From Chloroherpetonaceae bacterium (GTDB lineage Bacteria > Bacteroidota > Chlorobiia > Chlorobiales > Chloroherpetonaceae): a stretch of 64,000 nucleotides of DNA. This document shows positions 37,104 through 46,921 of the stretch, in pieces. The translations under genes and the position numbers were made by a program. How positions within the stretch are numbered: position 1 is the first letter of the stretch; the number at the start of each line of letters is the position of its first letter. The stretch covers positions 1 through 64,000 of the forward strand of contig JANQGG010000054.1 of NCBI GenBank assembly GCA_028277445.1, written 5' to 3'. Below the pieces are notes generated by a model that was not told the DNA's origin, searched no databases, and was given only the letters and a program-made list of their open reading frames with translations.

Positions 37104-38560
37104 ACAATCGGCCATCACAAGACATACCGGGCAGAATAACCTCGGAGGATTTGCAGCGGATTGGGAAACTTGTTGCATTAGGTGGCATGGATTTGGCCGC
37201 TTTTGAAATCGTTCATCCTAAAGTGACGATTGATTCCCGGACATGTGAAAAGGATGGCGTGTTTATTGCTTTGAAAGGTTCAAAAACGGATGGCCACGCG
37301 TATGTTCGTCAAGCGTTTGAAAAAGGCGTAAAGCTTTGTGTTGTTGAGCACACTTGGTGGCAAGAGGAAGAACAGGTATTAAGAGCTGTTAATGAAGGCG
37401 ATCAATGGATACTTGCTGCAGATGATCCTTTGGATGCGATGCAAAAACTGGCAACAGGGTACAGGCAAAAGTTCAACATACCCGTTATTGCCATTGGTGG
37501 AAGCAATGGAAAGACCACCACAAAAGAAATGGTGGCCAAAGTTCTAGGCAAGGTGTTCAGGGTTGTGGCAACCAAGGGCAATTATAATAATCATATTGGC
37601 GTGCCATTAACACTCTTTCAGATTAAAAACGATACGGAAATTGCGGTTTTGGAATTGGGCATTAACCACCCCGGCGAAATGAATGAGCTTTGTGAGATTG
37701 CTCAACCAACTCATGGACTGTTAACCAACATCGGTTTGGAACACACGGAGTTTTTAATCTCGAAAGATTCTGTTGCAGAAGCCGAAGGGGAACTGTTTGA
37801 GTACTTAAGGCAGCACAAAGGTGAGTTATTTGTCAATGCTGATGATGTGTATATAGCTCGGCAAGCCAAAGGCGAAGGCATGAAATCGTACTATGGTAAA
37901 TGTTCCAGTGAGCACAAATATAGCACATGGTTAGAAGAGGTTTTCCAGAATGAAAAAGGCCATGCATCGCTGGTCATAAGAAATTCAAAGGATGTCGTGA
38001 TCATTCAACTCCGCATTGGCGGATTGCATAATGTAAGCAATGCACTTGCAGCAACATGCGTCGGGGAAAATTTTGGCGTGCCATTGGAAAAGATCGGAGA
38101 AGCATTGCATGGCTTTCAACCCATTTCGGGATCGATGCGAATGGAGCAAGTGGAATTGAATGGCGTTCAGGTCATCAACGATGCGTACAATGCGAATCCG
38201 GATTCAATGCTGGCCGCGCTTGATGTATTGGAGCACGTTAAAACGAGCGGAAAGAAAATTGCCGTGTTGGGCGATATGCTGGAGCTGGGCGCTATTTCAA
38301 TCGAGGCGCATGAAAATATCGGATGGCGAATTTTAAGCTCCGGCATCGATATGTTTTATGCTTATGGCCCGGAAATGAAACACGCTTGCAACATAGCCAA
38401 AAACAAATGTAAAGGCGCATACCAAGATAAGCATCGTTTATACGAGGATTTGAGCGAGGTTTTAAAACCGGGCGATGTGCTGCTCTTGAAAGGTTCGAGA
38501 GGGATGAAAATGGAGGAAATCGTTGAAAGTTTGAAGAACAAAGAACAATTAAACCATTAA
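37100..38560 (+). CDS. murF: UDP-MurNAc-tripeptide:D-Ala-D-Ala ligase MurF
   Basis: 486 residues. The Mur ligase P-loop is IGGSNGKTTTKEM (about 133-145), followed by TKGNYNNHIGVPLTL, the ELGINHPGEM segment and the C-terminal INDAYNANPDSMLAAL segment, which together identify MurF. It adds D-Ala-D-Ala to the DAP-containing tripeptide. The start overlaps the murE stop by 4 bases. A ddl gene, which would supply the dipeptide, is not in the cluster. Confidence 0.97.
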   Translation: MNNRPSQDIPGRITSEDLQRIGKLVALGGMDLAAFEIVHPKVTIDSRTCEKDGVFIALKGSKTDGHAYVRQAFEKGVKLCVVEHTWWQEEEQVLRAVNEGDQWILAADDPLDAMQKLATGYRQKFNIPVIAIGGSNGKTTTKEMVAKVLGKVFRVVATKGNYNNHIGVPLTLFQIKNDTEIAVLELGINHPGEMNELCEIAQPTHGLLTNIGLEHTEFLISKDSVAEAEGELFEYLRQHKGELFVNADDVYIARQAKGEGMKSYYGKCSSEHKYSTWLEEVFQNEKGHASLVIRNSKDVVIIQLRIGGLHNVSNALAATCVGENFGVPLEKIGEALHGFQPISGSMRMEQVELNGVQVINDAYNANPDSMLAALDVLEHVKTSGKKIAVLGDMLELGAISIEAHENIGWRILSSGIDMFYAYGPEMKHACNIAKNKCKGAYQDKHRLYEDLSEVLKPGDVLLLKGSRGMKMEEIVESLKNKEQLNH

Positions 38561-38582
38561 AAAGAAGATATAGAATTAAAGA

Positions 38583-39689
38583 ATGCTGTATTACTTGCTG
38601 AGTTATATCAATGATACATACGATCCGCCTGGTTTTGGGGTCGTTGAATATATAACCTTTAGAGCAGGAGCCGCAGCATTAACATCATTGCTGATCATTT
38701 TGTTTTTAGGGCCAAAGATCATTGCCATTTTAAGAAATAAAGTCATTGAGCCCATTAAAGAAGAAGCGCCCGAAGAGCATCGGAAAAAAAATAATATCCC
38801 GACAATGGGTGGGGTGATCATCATTTTAGGGATTGTGATTTCCGGGTTATTGTGGGGGAAAATCAATGATCCGTTTGTTTGGATGGTACTTTTGGCTGTG
38901 GTATGGATGGGCGCAATTGGTTTTGTCGACGACTATAGGAAAGTCGTGTTGAAGATCAAAGGAGGGCTGGCCGGTAGGTACAAAATTTTCGGTCAGGTTA
39001 CACTGGGATTGATTATTGGTTTATACACGTATTTGGATCCAAATCTTTCGGTGTTGTTATCCAAAACAACAGTTCCGTTCTTTAAAAATTTGACGGTTGA
39101 TTATGGCATCTGGTACATTCCTTTGGCCATTTTTATTGTTACGGCAGTCTCCAACGCTGTGAATTTAACCGATGGCTTGGATGGATTGGCGGCGGGCTCA
39201 ACGGCCATAGTAAGCTTTGCATTGGCCGGGTTTGCATACTTAACCGGGAATGTGGTTTTCGCCGATTATTTGAACATCACGTTTATACAGGGCGCTGGCG
39301 AAGCAACAATCATGAGCATGACCATCGTAGCTTCCTGCATCGGTTTTTTATGGTTCAATTCGCATCCCGCCGAAGTATTCATGGGCGATACAGGTTCACT
39401 TTCGCTTGGAAGCGCTTTGGCAGTCATTGCATTGCTTATAAAAAAAGAGCTATTACTGCCAATTTTGGCCGGCGTGTTTTTCATGGAAACGCTATCAGTG
39501 ATTATCCAGCGAGGCTATTTCAAATACACCAAAAAGAAAACCGGTGAAGGACAACGCGTTTTTTTAATGGCGCCAATTCATCACCATTTCCAGTTAAAAG
39601 GGTGGGCTGAAGAAAAAATTGTGATTCGGTTTTGGATTATTGCCTTGTTATTTGTGCTGGCAAGCTTAATCACCTTAAAACTCAGGTAA
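38583..39689 (+). CDS. mraY: Phospho-MurNAc-pentapeptide translocase MraY
   Basis: 368 residues with about ten membrane helices. Conserved stretches are [20 protein letters not shown] (with the Asp pair), [25 protein letters not shown] and [13 protein letters not shown], covering the catalytic Asp residues and the HHH loop. It joins the UDP-linked precursor to undecaprenyl phosphate to form lipid I at the inner membrane. The ATG lies 22 bases after murF. Confidence 0.97.
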   Translation: MLYYLLSYINDTYDPPGFGVVEYITFRAGAAALTSLLIILFLGPKIIAILRNKVIEPIKEEAPEEHRKKNNIPTMGGVIIILGIVISGLLWGKINDPFVWMVLLAVVWMGAIGFVDDYRKVVLKIKGGLAGRYKIFGQVTLGLIIGLYTYLDPNLSVLLSKTTVPFFKNLTVDYGIWYIPLAIFIVTAVSNAVNLTDGLDGLAAGSTAIVSFALAGFAYLTGNVVFADYLNITFIQGAGEATIMSMTIVASCIGFLWFNSHPAEVFMGDTGSLSLGSALAVIALLIKKELLLPILAGVFFMETLSVIIQRGYFKYTKKKTGEGQRVFLMAPIHHHFQLKGWAEEKIVIRFWIIALLFVLASLITLKLR

Positions 39690-39695
39690 GGTATC

Positions 39696-41087
39696 GTGAA
39701 GTTTGAGGCCATAAAACATAAGTCGTTTGTGGTGCTTGGGGCAAAGCGAAGCGGTCTGGCAGCGGCAATGCTTTTAAAACGCCTGGGTATTGAGGTATTT
39801 GTCAGTGATATTTCCAAATCCCTTGAACCCGGTATTGTAGAGGCACTAAACCAAAACGAAATTGCTTTTGAATGTGGCCGGCACAGTGAAAAAGCGCTTG
39901 AAGCAGATGTGGTGGTTATCAGTCCGGGAATACCAACCAACGCGCCGATCATCAGGCAATTAACAGAGCTTGGTAAAACGATTGTAAGCGAAATTGAACT
40001 GGCCAGCTGGTTTTGTAAATGCCGGTGTGTTGCCGTAACCGGAACGGATGGAAAAACCACCGTGACATCATTGATTCATCACATTTTATCGTTGGATGCA
40101 AAGGTGAACGGTTACAAGGTCAAGGCGCTGGGTAATATCGGACAGGCATTTTCCGAGCATGTTGCTCAATTAGATGAAAACGATGTTGCCGTTCTGGAAA
40201 TCAGCAGTTTTCAATTGGATTTTTGCAGGAGCTTTAAGCCCGATATTGCCATTATCACCAATATTGCACCGGATCATTTGGATCGATATGATAACGATAT
40301 TCGCAAATATGAAGCGTCGAAATACAAGATCACGAAAAATCAAACATCGAATGATTGGCTGATCTATAATCATGATAACGAGCGATTGCGTCGGCATTTT
40401 GAACGCAATGCAACACGCGCGCAAAAAATGGCTTTTGGGTTGAGTAAAGAAACGCTAAGTGATTTTAAAAATAGCAGTTATATAGATAATGAGGATATGG
40501 TTTTTCAAAAAAACAATCAAAGAGAAACGGTTATGAATGCAAGCGATATTGCCTCGCCTAATTTTCGCGGGAAACATAATATTTACAATGCAATTGCAGC
40601 GGCTGCGGCGGCGCGGCTGATGCAAATTCGCTCCGAAGTTATTCGCGAAGGCATTAGAACGTTTAAAGGCGTTGAGCATCGCTTGGAATTTGTGCGCACG
40701 CTCGCCGGCGTGGAATACATCAACGACTCAAAAGCAACAACAATAAATGCATTGACTTGCGCTTTAGAAGCGATCCGGGGAGATGTGGTTTTAATTATGG
40801 GTGGTAGAGATAAAGGGAATGATTACTCAACCATTACATCCATTGTAAAACAAAAAGTCAGAGTGGTTATTGCCATCGGTGAAGCAAAAAATGCCATTAA
40901 AAATACCTTGGGTCAAAGTGTTGATGTTCGCCAAGCTGCTTCTTTGGATGATGCGGTGAAATTAGCCAGAGAGTTAAGCGTGCCGGGCAATAGCGTTCTC
41001 CTGTCGCCATCATGCGCCAGTTTTGATATGTTTTCCAGTTATGAAGAGCGGGGCAAAGCGTTTAAAAGCCTCGTTGCAGAGCTTTAA
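39696..41087 (+). CDS. murD: UDP-MurNAc-L-Ala:D-Glu ligase MurD
   Basis: 463 residues, starting at a GTG 6 bases after mraY. The N-terminal Rossmann-like part begins VVLGAKRSGLAAAMLLKRLG. The P-loop is VTGTDGKTTVTSLI (about 113-126). ISSFQLDF, NIAPDHLDRYD and the C-terminal NDSKATTINALTCAL and MGGRDKG motifs identify MurD. It adds D-glutamate to UDP-MurNAc-L-Ala. A hairpin that could end transcription follows it. Confidence 0.96.
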   Translation: MKFEAIKHKSFVVLGAKRSGLAAAMLLKRLGIEVFVSDISKSLEPGIVEALNQNEIAFECGRHSEKALEADVVVISPGIPTNAPIIRQLTELGKTIVSEIELASWFCKCRCVAVTGTDGKTTVTSLIHHILSLDAKVNGYKVKALGNIGQAFSEHVAQLDENDVAVLEISSFQLDFCRSFKPDIAIITNIAPDHLDRYDNDIRKYEASKYKITKNQTSNDWLIYNHDNERLRRHFERNATRAQKMAFGLSKETLSDFKNSSYIDNEDMVFQKNNQRETVMNASDIASPNFRGKHNIYNAIAAAAAARLMQIRSEVIREGIRTFKGVEHRLEFVRTLAGVEYINDSKATTINALTCALEAIRGDVVLIMGGRDKGNDYSTITSIVKQKVRVVIAIGEAKNAIKNTLGQSVDVRQAASLDDAVKLARELSVPGNSVLLSPSCASFDMFSSYEERGKAFKSLVAEL

Positions 41088-41115
41088 TACGAGTGTTTTC
41101 TTTGTTCTTTGATAT

Positions 41116-41131
41116 TGGTGCGTAAGCACCA
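41116..41131 (+). other. GTAA-loop hairpin downstream of murD
   Basis: TGGTGC and GCACCA enclose the GNRA tetraloop GTAA. It lies 28 bases after the murD stop and just before the larger terminator-like hairpin. Confidence 0.55.
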
Positions 41132-41159
41132 GATATGGCCTTCAAATCGTGATAACCAC

Positions 41160-41200
41160 AGTCGGGGATGCTAATGTGAGAGCATCTCCGACTAATTTTT
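41160..41200 (+). terminator. Strong hairpin plus T-tract between murD and ftsW
   Basis: AGTCGGGGATGCT pairs with AGCATCTCCGACT (13 positions, one G-T wobble) around an 8-base loop and is followed by AATTTTT. It looks like an intrinsic terminator inside the dcw cluster, in its only sizeable internal spacer apart from the one before ftsZ (162 and 114 bases). Confidence 0.7.
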
Positions 41201-41249
41201 AACACGATAGGCAAACTTAGAAATTAAGATTAATTGATTGAATGGTTTT

Positions 41250-42506
41250 ATGAGCGGATTTAACCCATACATAGACTATCAGCAAAACGACGGGTTTGGA
41301 AATCATGCAGCCGATATGCTGGATAGGATTTCACCGGATAATTTCATCCCGCAAAAAACGTTTGAAAGTTTTGCCGGCAAGCTATTGCTCTTACTAGTTA
41401 TTGTGCTGATGTGTATTGGCGTGCTTGCCGTGTATAGCAGCGGCGCAGGATGGGGAACCAAAAAATTTGCCGACTCGGAATACTTCTTGTGGCGGCAGCT
41501 TTTTTACACATGCATGGGGATTGTTGTCATCTTTATTGTTGGTGGCATTGACTATAAACTGATCAAAAGCTTCAGCCAGATCATCTTAATTGCGAGTATT
41601 ATCATGCTGGGGATGCTTTTGGTACTTAAGGCATTGGGCGTTATTGAAGGTGCGGCGCGTTGGCTGGGATATGGAAAATTCAAATTTCAGGCATCGGATC
41701 TGGCCAAATATGCGATGATCATTTATTTGGCCAAACTGCTTTCCGAAAAACAACGCGTGATTAAAGATCTCCACAAAGCTTACTACCCTATGGTGAGTGT
41801 GATTATCATAATTGTTGCCTTGGTGGCGTTGGAACCAAATTTTAGCACGGCATCAATTTTAGCGTTAATCGGATTTGCAATGCTATTTGTTGGGCGCGTC
41901 AGTTTGATGCATTTGTTCATGACAACGCTTACGATCATTCCGTTCGCCATGATCTTTGCTGTTGCAGCGCCTTACCGCATGTCGCGATTGATGACCTACT
42001 TAGGCCAGGGTAATGCCAATGAAAGCTACCAGGTTACCCAGGCATTGATTGGTTTAGGCAACGGCGGACTTTTAGGGCTTGGGCCGGGAGAAAGCAAACA
42101 GCGCGAATTGTTTTTACCGGCGTCTTATAACGATTTCATTTTTGCGGTGATCGGTGAAGAATACGGATTTATTGGGGCACTCGTGATTTTAATGATGTTT
42201 GTTGGGATTGTGATTTGTGGGATAACCATAGCGCATAATGCTTTGGATGATTTCGGGCGTTTTCTGGCTTTTGGCATCACCACTGCCCTTGGCATTTATG
42301 CATTCATCAATGCAGGCGTGGCCTGTCATGTATTGCCAACAACTGGGGTTTCATTGCCTTTTATAAGTTTTGGAGGGAGCTCTGCGTTGTTCAACTCGTT
42401 AGGCGTTGGAATATTACTGAGTATTTCAAGAGAAAAGAAACGCATCGAAAAACAATATCGGAACAAAAACAGAGAACGTGAGTCCTTCAATGACTTTGAA
42501 TATTGA
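41250..42506 (+). CDS. ftsW: Septal peptidoglycan glycosyltransferase FtsW
   Basis: 418 residues from the ATG at 41250; a TTG 12 bases earlier is also open. It is a SEDS-family polymerase with about ten membrane helices. The landmarks are RWLGYGKFKFQASDLAKYAMI (split by the conserved Asp region), GLGPGESKQRELFLPASYNDFIFAVIGEE and GVSLPFISFGGSSAL. The N-terminal cytoplasmic stretch (about 1-45) is rather long. It polymerises lipid II at the septum with FtsI. A terminator-like hairpin upstream suggests it may have its own promoter. Confidence 0.96.
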   Translation: MSGFNPYIDYQQNDGFGNHAADMLDRISPDNFIPQKTFESFAGKLLLLLVIVLMCIGVLAVYSSGAGWGTKKFADSEYFLWRQLFYTCMGIVVIFIVGGIDYKLIKSFSQIILIASIIMLGMLLVLKALGVIEGAARWLGYGKFKFQASDLAKYAMIIYLAKLLSEKQRVIKDLHKAYYPMVSVIIIIVALVALEPNFSTASILALIGFAMLFVGRVSLMHLFMTTLTIIPFAMIFAVAAPYRMSRLMTYLGQGNANESYQVTQALIGLGNGGLLGLGPGESKQRELFLPASYNDFIFAVIGEEYGFIGALVILMMFVGIVICGITIAHNALDDFGRFLAFGITTALGIYAFINAGVACHVLPTTGVSLPFISFGGSSALFNSLGVGILLSISREKKRIEKQYRNKNRERESFNDFEY

Positions 42507-42519
42507 AACCTAAAACCGA

Positions 42520-43620
42520 ATGAAAGTAATTATTGCGGGCGGCGGAACAGGAGGTCATTTATATCCCGCTCTCGCTATTGCCGATGAACTTTGCAATCAG
42601 GAACCTAACACAACTGTTATGTTTGTAGGAACACATAAAGGCATAGAGGCAAGGGTAATTCCAAAAACCGGCTATCCGTTGTCGATGATCCCAGCAAGCG
42701 GCATCACCAGAGGCAAGGGGTTAAGCACATTGTTCGAAAATCTCAAATTTCCATTCCGGTTATTGGAAAGCCTATGGCAGAGCGTTCAATTGCTGAAGAA
42801 AGAAAACCCTGATGTTGTGGTTGGAACAGGCGGTTTCGTGAGCGCGCCAATCGTTTTGGCGGCTCAGTTGCAACACAAGCCAACACTTATTCAGGAGCAA
42901 AATGCATTTCCGGGATTAGCAACACGTTTGCTTGCCATGAAAGCAAGCGAAGTTCATTTGTCATTTGAAGAGTCAAAAAAAGCAATCAAACGAGCGGCAA
43001 AGGTTTTTATTACAGGAAACCCAGCGCGCAAATTCTCTGAGATCAGTAAGCGGGAATCGCGAGAGTTTTTTGGTTTGGAAAAATCAAAAAAAACATTGCT
43101 GGTTTTTGGCGGAAGTCTTGGCGCAAGGGCTATCAATCATGCGATCTTAAAATGGGCCGGCCAATTGCAGCCGTTTTATAATCTGATCTGGCAAACGGGA
43201 AAGCTGGATTACCCGGATGTGAAGAAAGAGGTTCAAAAGTCAACCAATCTTTGGTTTAACGATTACATCGAACGAATGGATATGGCATATGCAGCCGCCG
43301 ACTTGGTGCTTTGCCGATCGGGCGCTTCAACAATTGCCGAATTGTGCAATCTGGGCAAGCCATCCATTTTGGTGCCTTATCCATTTGCAACCGATAATCA
43401 CCAGTATTTCAATGCAAAATCGTTATCGGATAAAAATGCTGCAATTTTGATTGATAATAAATACATCGATCATCAGGATAGTTTTTTAACGCTTACCACA
43501 TTACTAAATGACGACAAGGCTCTGGAAAGAATGTCAAGTAATGCAAAAAAGTTAGGTAAGCCAAATGCAGCCGAGCAGATTGCTCAGCGGATTTTTCAAC
43601 TGGGGCAAGTTAAATCGTGA
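42520..43620 (+). CDS. murG: Undecaprenyl-PP-MurNAc-pentapeptide GlcNAc transferase MurG
   Basis: 366 residues. The GT-B enzyme has the N-terminal loop GGGTGGHLYPALAIADEL, QEQNAFPGLATRLLA near 128 and the nucleotide-sugar site CRSGASTIAELCNLGKPSILVP followed by DNHQYFNAK. It adds GlcNAc to lipid I to make lipid II on the inner face of the membrane. Its stop overlaps the murC GTG start by 4 bases. Confidence 0.97.
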   Translation: MKVIIAGGGTGGHLYPALAIADELCNQEPNTTVMFVGTHKGIEARVIPKTGYPLSMIPASGITRGKGLSTLFENLKFPFRLLESLWQSVQLLKKENPDVVVGTGGFVSAPIVLAAQLQHKPTLIQEQNAFPGLATRLLAMKASEVHLSFEESKKAIKRAAKVFITGNPARKFSEISKRESREFFGLEKSKKTLLVFGGSLGARAINHAILKWAGQLQPFYNLIWQTGKLDYPDVKKEVQKSTNLWFNDYIERMDMAYAAADLVLCRSGASTIAELCNLGKPSILVPYPFATDNHQYFNAKSLSDKNAAILIDNKYIDHQDSFLTLTTLLNDDKALERMSSNAKKLGKPNAAEQIAQRIFQLGQVKS

Positions 43621-45032
43621 GTGTTTATTACAGCGCATTAGGCAAAACAAAGCATGTTCATCTTATCGGTATTGGCGGCGCAGGTATGAGTGCAATATCG
43701 CAGGTTTTGTTAAATCAGGGATTTATTGTCTCGGGTTCGGATTTGCAACAATCCGATATCACAAAGCAACTGGAGTCGTATGGCGCAAAAATATATTATC
43801 AGCATGATCGCTCAAATATAGATGGCGCCGATGTGATCGTTCATTCGTCAGCCGTTGATCCTTCAAGGAACGAAGAGGTTCAGGAAGCCAACATTAGAAT
43901 GATCCCGGTGATTAAGCGCGATGAAATGCTCGGTGAGTTGATGCGCAGAAAAGCCGGCATTTGTGTTTCGGGCACGCATGGTAAAACCACAACAACCACG
44001 ATGATCGGTACCATGCTTAATGAATGCGGCGTTTCACCGACAATGCTGATTGGTGGAATTTCAGATTACTTTCAGGGCAGTGCGGTTGTTGGCGATAGTG
44101 ATTACATGGTGATTGAAGCCGATGAATACGACCGGGCATTTTTAAAATTAACGCCAACGCTGGCAATTATTACCAATATTGAAGCCGAGCATTTGGATGT
44201 CTATTCGGATTTAAACGATTTGCAGCAATGCTTTATTCAGTTTGCCAATTCGGTGCCTTTTTATGGCGCGGTTATTTGCTGCAACGATGATCCTGAAGTG
44301 AGCAGCATTATCCCGAAACTGAACCGGCGTGTGATTACTTACGGGACAAATCCCGATGCGGAGTTGCAAGCAAAGGAGCTGGTTTTTAAGGCCAATAAAA
44401 CCATGTTTATGGTCAGTCATTTGGATGTGGATTTGGGACGGATTTCAGTTGGCGTGCCGGGTTTGCATAATGTAAAAAACACCCTGGCGGCCATTGCCGT
44501 AGGTTTGGAGTTGGGATTGGATTTTAAGTCGATTAAAGTGGCTCTGGAAAAATATGTTAATGTCAGGCGAAGGTTTCAGGTGAAATACAACAATACAAAA
44601 ACTGGTGTATGTGTGGTGGATGATTATGCGCATCACCCATCGGAAGTGAAATCAACCCTGAATGCAGCACGATGGGGCTGGCCAAAAAAGAAATTAATCG
44701 CTGTTTTTCAGCCGCATTTGTATTCGCGAACCAAACTCTTTGCCGATGAATTTAGCAAAGCGTTGATGTTGGCTGATCATGTATTCGTTTCGGATGTGTA
44801 TCCGTCGCGTGAAAAAGCAAGCGAATTTGAAGGTGTAAGCGGCGAGCTGATCCTTAAGGGGATCAAAAAAAATGACCATGAAAAAGTGACTTATGTCAAA
44901 ATATTAGGTGAGCTAAATAAGGCGGTTTTAAGGATTGTAAAGAAAGATCAAATGGTGATTTATATGGGCGCTGGTAATATTACAAAATACGCCAATGATT
45001 TGGTTGAGATTTTAAAATCGCTTGAAGCCTAA
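43617..45032 (+). CDS. murC: UDP-MurNAc:L-alanine ligase MurC
   Basis: 471 residues, starting at a GTG that overlaps murG by 4 bases. It begins with the Rossmann segment HLIGIGGAGMSAISQVLL, has the P-loop VSGTHGKTTTTTMIG (about 118-132), the EADEYDRAFL substrate segment and DDYAHHPSEV. It is the first Mur ligase and adds L-Ala to UDP-MurNAc. No fused Mpl or Ddl part is present. Confidence 0.97.
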   Translation: MSVYYSALGKTKHVHLIGIGGAGMSAISQVLLNQGFIVSGSDLQQSDITKQLESYGAKIYYQHDRSNIDGADVIVHSSAVDPSRNEEVQEANIRMIPVIKRDEMLGELMRRKAGICVSGTHGKTTTTTMIGTMLNECGVSPTMLIGGISDYFQGSAVVGDSDYMVIEADEYDRAFLKLTPTLAIITNIEAEHLDVYSDLNDLQQCFIQFANSVPFYGAVICCNDDPEVSSIIPKLNRRVITYGTNPDAELQAKELVFKANKTMFMVSHLDVDLGRISVGVPGLHNVKNTLAAIAVGLELGLDFKSIKVALEKYVNVRRRFQVKYNNTKTGVCVVDDYAHHPSEVKSTLNAARWGWPKKKLIAVFQPHLYSRTKLFADEFSKALMLADHVFVSDVYPSREKASEFEGVSGELILKGIKKNDHEKVTYVKILGELNKAVLRIVKKDQMVIYMGAGNITKYANDLVEILKSLEA

Positions 45033-45055
45033 CGCTTAAAAGGGATTGTTTAACG

Positions 45056-45997
45056 ATGATTTCAATTGAGGAAATGCGCCAGTCGGTTAAGGGTGAAATT
45101 TTAATTGGCGTGCCGATGTCGGAGCATACCAGTTTTAAAATCGGGGGTAATGCTGATTTTGTGATTAAACCCATAGATAAAGATGATGCTATTGCAACGG
45201 CCAGGTACTTTCAAAAAAAAAATCAGCCGTTCATCGTTCTTGGCAAAGGGAGTAATGTTTTGGTCAGCGATTACGGCTTAAGATTGCCGGTTGTGTTTTT
45301 TGAAGAGGCTCTTTCAAAATATGAGATTAATGGGCGCAATGTTTATGCCGAAGCCGGGGTTGATCTTCAGCGGCTAAGTGTGGCAACATTTAAACACAAC
45401 CTTTCAGGCATGGAAATGCTTGCCGGTATTCCCGGATCATTAGGCGGGGCGCTTTTGATGAATGCCGGAGCGTATGGCCAGGAAATCTACGATACCCTGA
45501 ACTGGGTAGAAATTGTAGGCGGCGGAGAAAAACGAAAGCTTAAAAAAAAGGAAATCAAAATAAAGTATCGAGAAACAGAGTTTAAAGATGAAGTGCTGAT
45601 TGCTGCAGAATTCTCATTGAATAAGTTGGATGATAAAAGCTATGAGTTTCAAAAAAAAGTGCGTGAAGAGAACTTAACCAAACGGCGGGAGTCTCAGCCT
45701 TTAAGCATGCCAAATGCCGGATGCATTTTTAAAAACGTAATTATTGATGATGAGATTGTTTCAGCCGGTCGGTTAATAGACCAATGTGGTTTAAAAGGAT
45801 TAAAAGTCGGCCAGGCCATGGTGTCGGAAAAACACGCCAACTTTATTGTGAACCTTGGAAAAGCAAAAGCTGATGATGTAGTAAAGCTGATCCGAACAAT
45901 CAAAGCCAAAGTTAAAGCGCAGCATCAGGTTTCTTTGGCGTTGGAAATTAAAATGATGGGTTTTGAAGATTTAAATATTCAAAATTTAACCGGGTAA
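45056..45997 (+). CDS. murB: UDP-N-acetylenolpyruvoylglucosamine reductase MurB
   Basis: 313 residues, a type II MurB. FAD-binding pieces are EHTSFKIGGNADFVI, VLGKGSNVLVSD and GIPGSLGGALLMNAGAYG. The catalytic Arg is in KYRETEF and the final Glu in LALEIKM. The proton donor, Ser in E. coli (GSFFKN), is Cys223 here (NAGCIFKN). It reduces enolpyruvyl-UDP-GlcNAc to UDP-MurNAc with NADPH. It is placed between murC and ftsQ, a common dcw order. Confidence 0.96.
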   Translation: MISIEEMRQSVKGEILIGVPMSEHTSFKIGGNADFVIKPIDKDDAIATARYFQKKNQPFIVLGKGSNVLVSDYGLRLPVVFFEEALSKYEINGRNVYAEAGVDLQRLSVATFKHNLSGMEMLAGIPGSLGGALLMNAGAYGQEIYDTLNWVEIVGGGEKRKLKKKEIKIKYRETEFKDEVLIAAEFSLNKLDDKSYEFQKKVREENLTKRRESQPLSMPNAGCIFKNVIIDDEIVSAGRLIDQCGLKGLKVGQAMVSEKHANFIVNLGKAKADDVVKLIRTIKAKVKAQHQVSLALEIKMMGFEDLNIQNLTG

Positions 45998-45998
45998 C

Positions 45999-46877
45999 AT
46001 GAAAAACGGTCATCAAACACAAGCGCAATATCGCCCCGATCAGGATTATTTAAACGATTGGGATGAGTCTTTAAACAAGGTGGATGAAGAAAAAAAGCCA
46101 TCCGAGTTAAAAAAAGATCAGTCCTCGGGTCGAAAGAAAAGTGTTGCAAGCCGTTTATGGGTGATCATACTCAGTGTGGTGATATTGATCTTGTTTTATG
46201 CATTGGCACAAAACTGGAAAAAACAAGCTTCACTGAGGAATATAACAATCACCGGTAACCATGTGGTTAAGAGAGATGCCTTGATCAATCAGCTTAAGCC
46301 CTTGATTGGCAATCGGTTGCATAACATAAGCCTTGCGGATATAGAAACCCGGTTGCTCAAAAATGGCTATATCAAACAAGTGATTGCAACAAAAGAATTT
46401 CCGGATGGTATTCGCCTTCAAATCAATGAGCGAAAACCGGTAGCTGTTACAATCCTGAATCAAAAAGTTTATGTGATAGATCATGAAGGGATGGTTTTGG
46501 ATTACAGGCCCGAAACAGTTTCCAAACGTCGTTTGCCCGTGATCTCCGGGGTAGCCAAGATTAAAACGCTTGAAAACGGCTTTAAGCAAATTCAGCAAAA
46601 CCAGTTTCAGGCAGCCGTTTCGCTGATTGAAGAGTTAGACCGGTCAGAGTTAGCTGGGAACTTGATCGGAGAAATTAATATTGCCGAACCGAATCGATTG
46701 TATGCGCGAACTTCCGAAGGCAAAACCAAATTAATCTTTGGCGATGAAGGCCGTTATGAAGAGCTCATAGAAAAGTTTGAAGCATTTTGGGTAAAAGAAG
46801 TTGTGAAAAAAGGGCTTAAGCGTTTTGCATATATCGATTTACGGTTTAAAGATAAAGTTTTTGTTAAAGAGATTTAA
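45999..46877 (+). CDS. ftsQ: Cell-division protein FtsQ (DivIB)
   Basis: 292 residues. A charged cytoplasmic N-terminus (1-48), one membrane helix (about 50-69) and a periplasmic POTRA domain starting LRNITITGNHVVKRDALI, followed by the FtsQ beta domain (INERKPVAVTILNQKVYVID) and a C-terminal YIDLRFKDKVFVK segment. It bridges FtsA/FtsK to FtsL and FtsWI. It begins one base after the murB stop codon. Confidence 0.93.
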   Translation: MKNGHQTQAQYRPDQDYLNDWDESLNKVDEEKKPSELKKDQSSGRKKSVASRLWVIILSVVILILFYALAQNWKKQASLRNITITGNHVVKRDALINQLKPLIGNRLHNISLADIETRLLKNGYIKQVIATKEFPDGIRLQINERKPVAVTILNQKVYVIDHEGMVLDYRPETVSKRRLPVISGVAKIKTLENGFKQIQQNQFQAAVSLIEELDRSELAGNLIGEINIAEPNRLYARTSEGKTKLIFGDEGRYEELIEKFEAFWVKEVVKKGLKRFAYIDLRFKDKVFVKEI

Positions 46878-46921
46878 TTGTAAAGGATGAATTACATCAT
46901 TAATGAAAAAACGAGGGGTTG

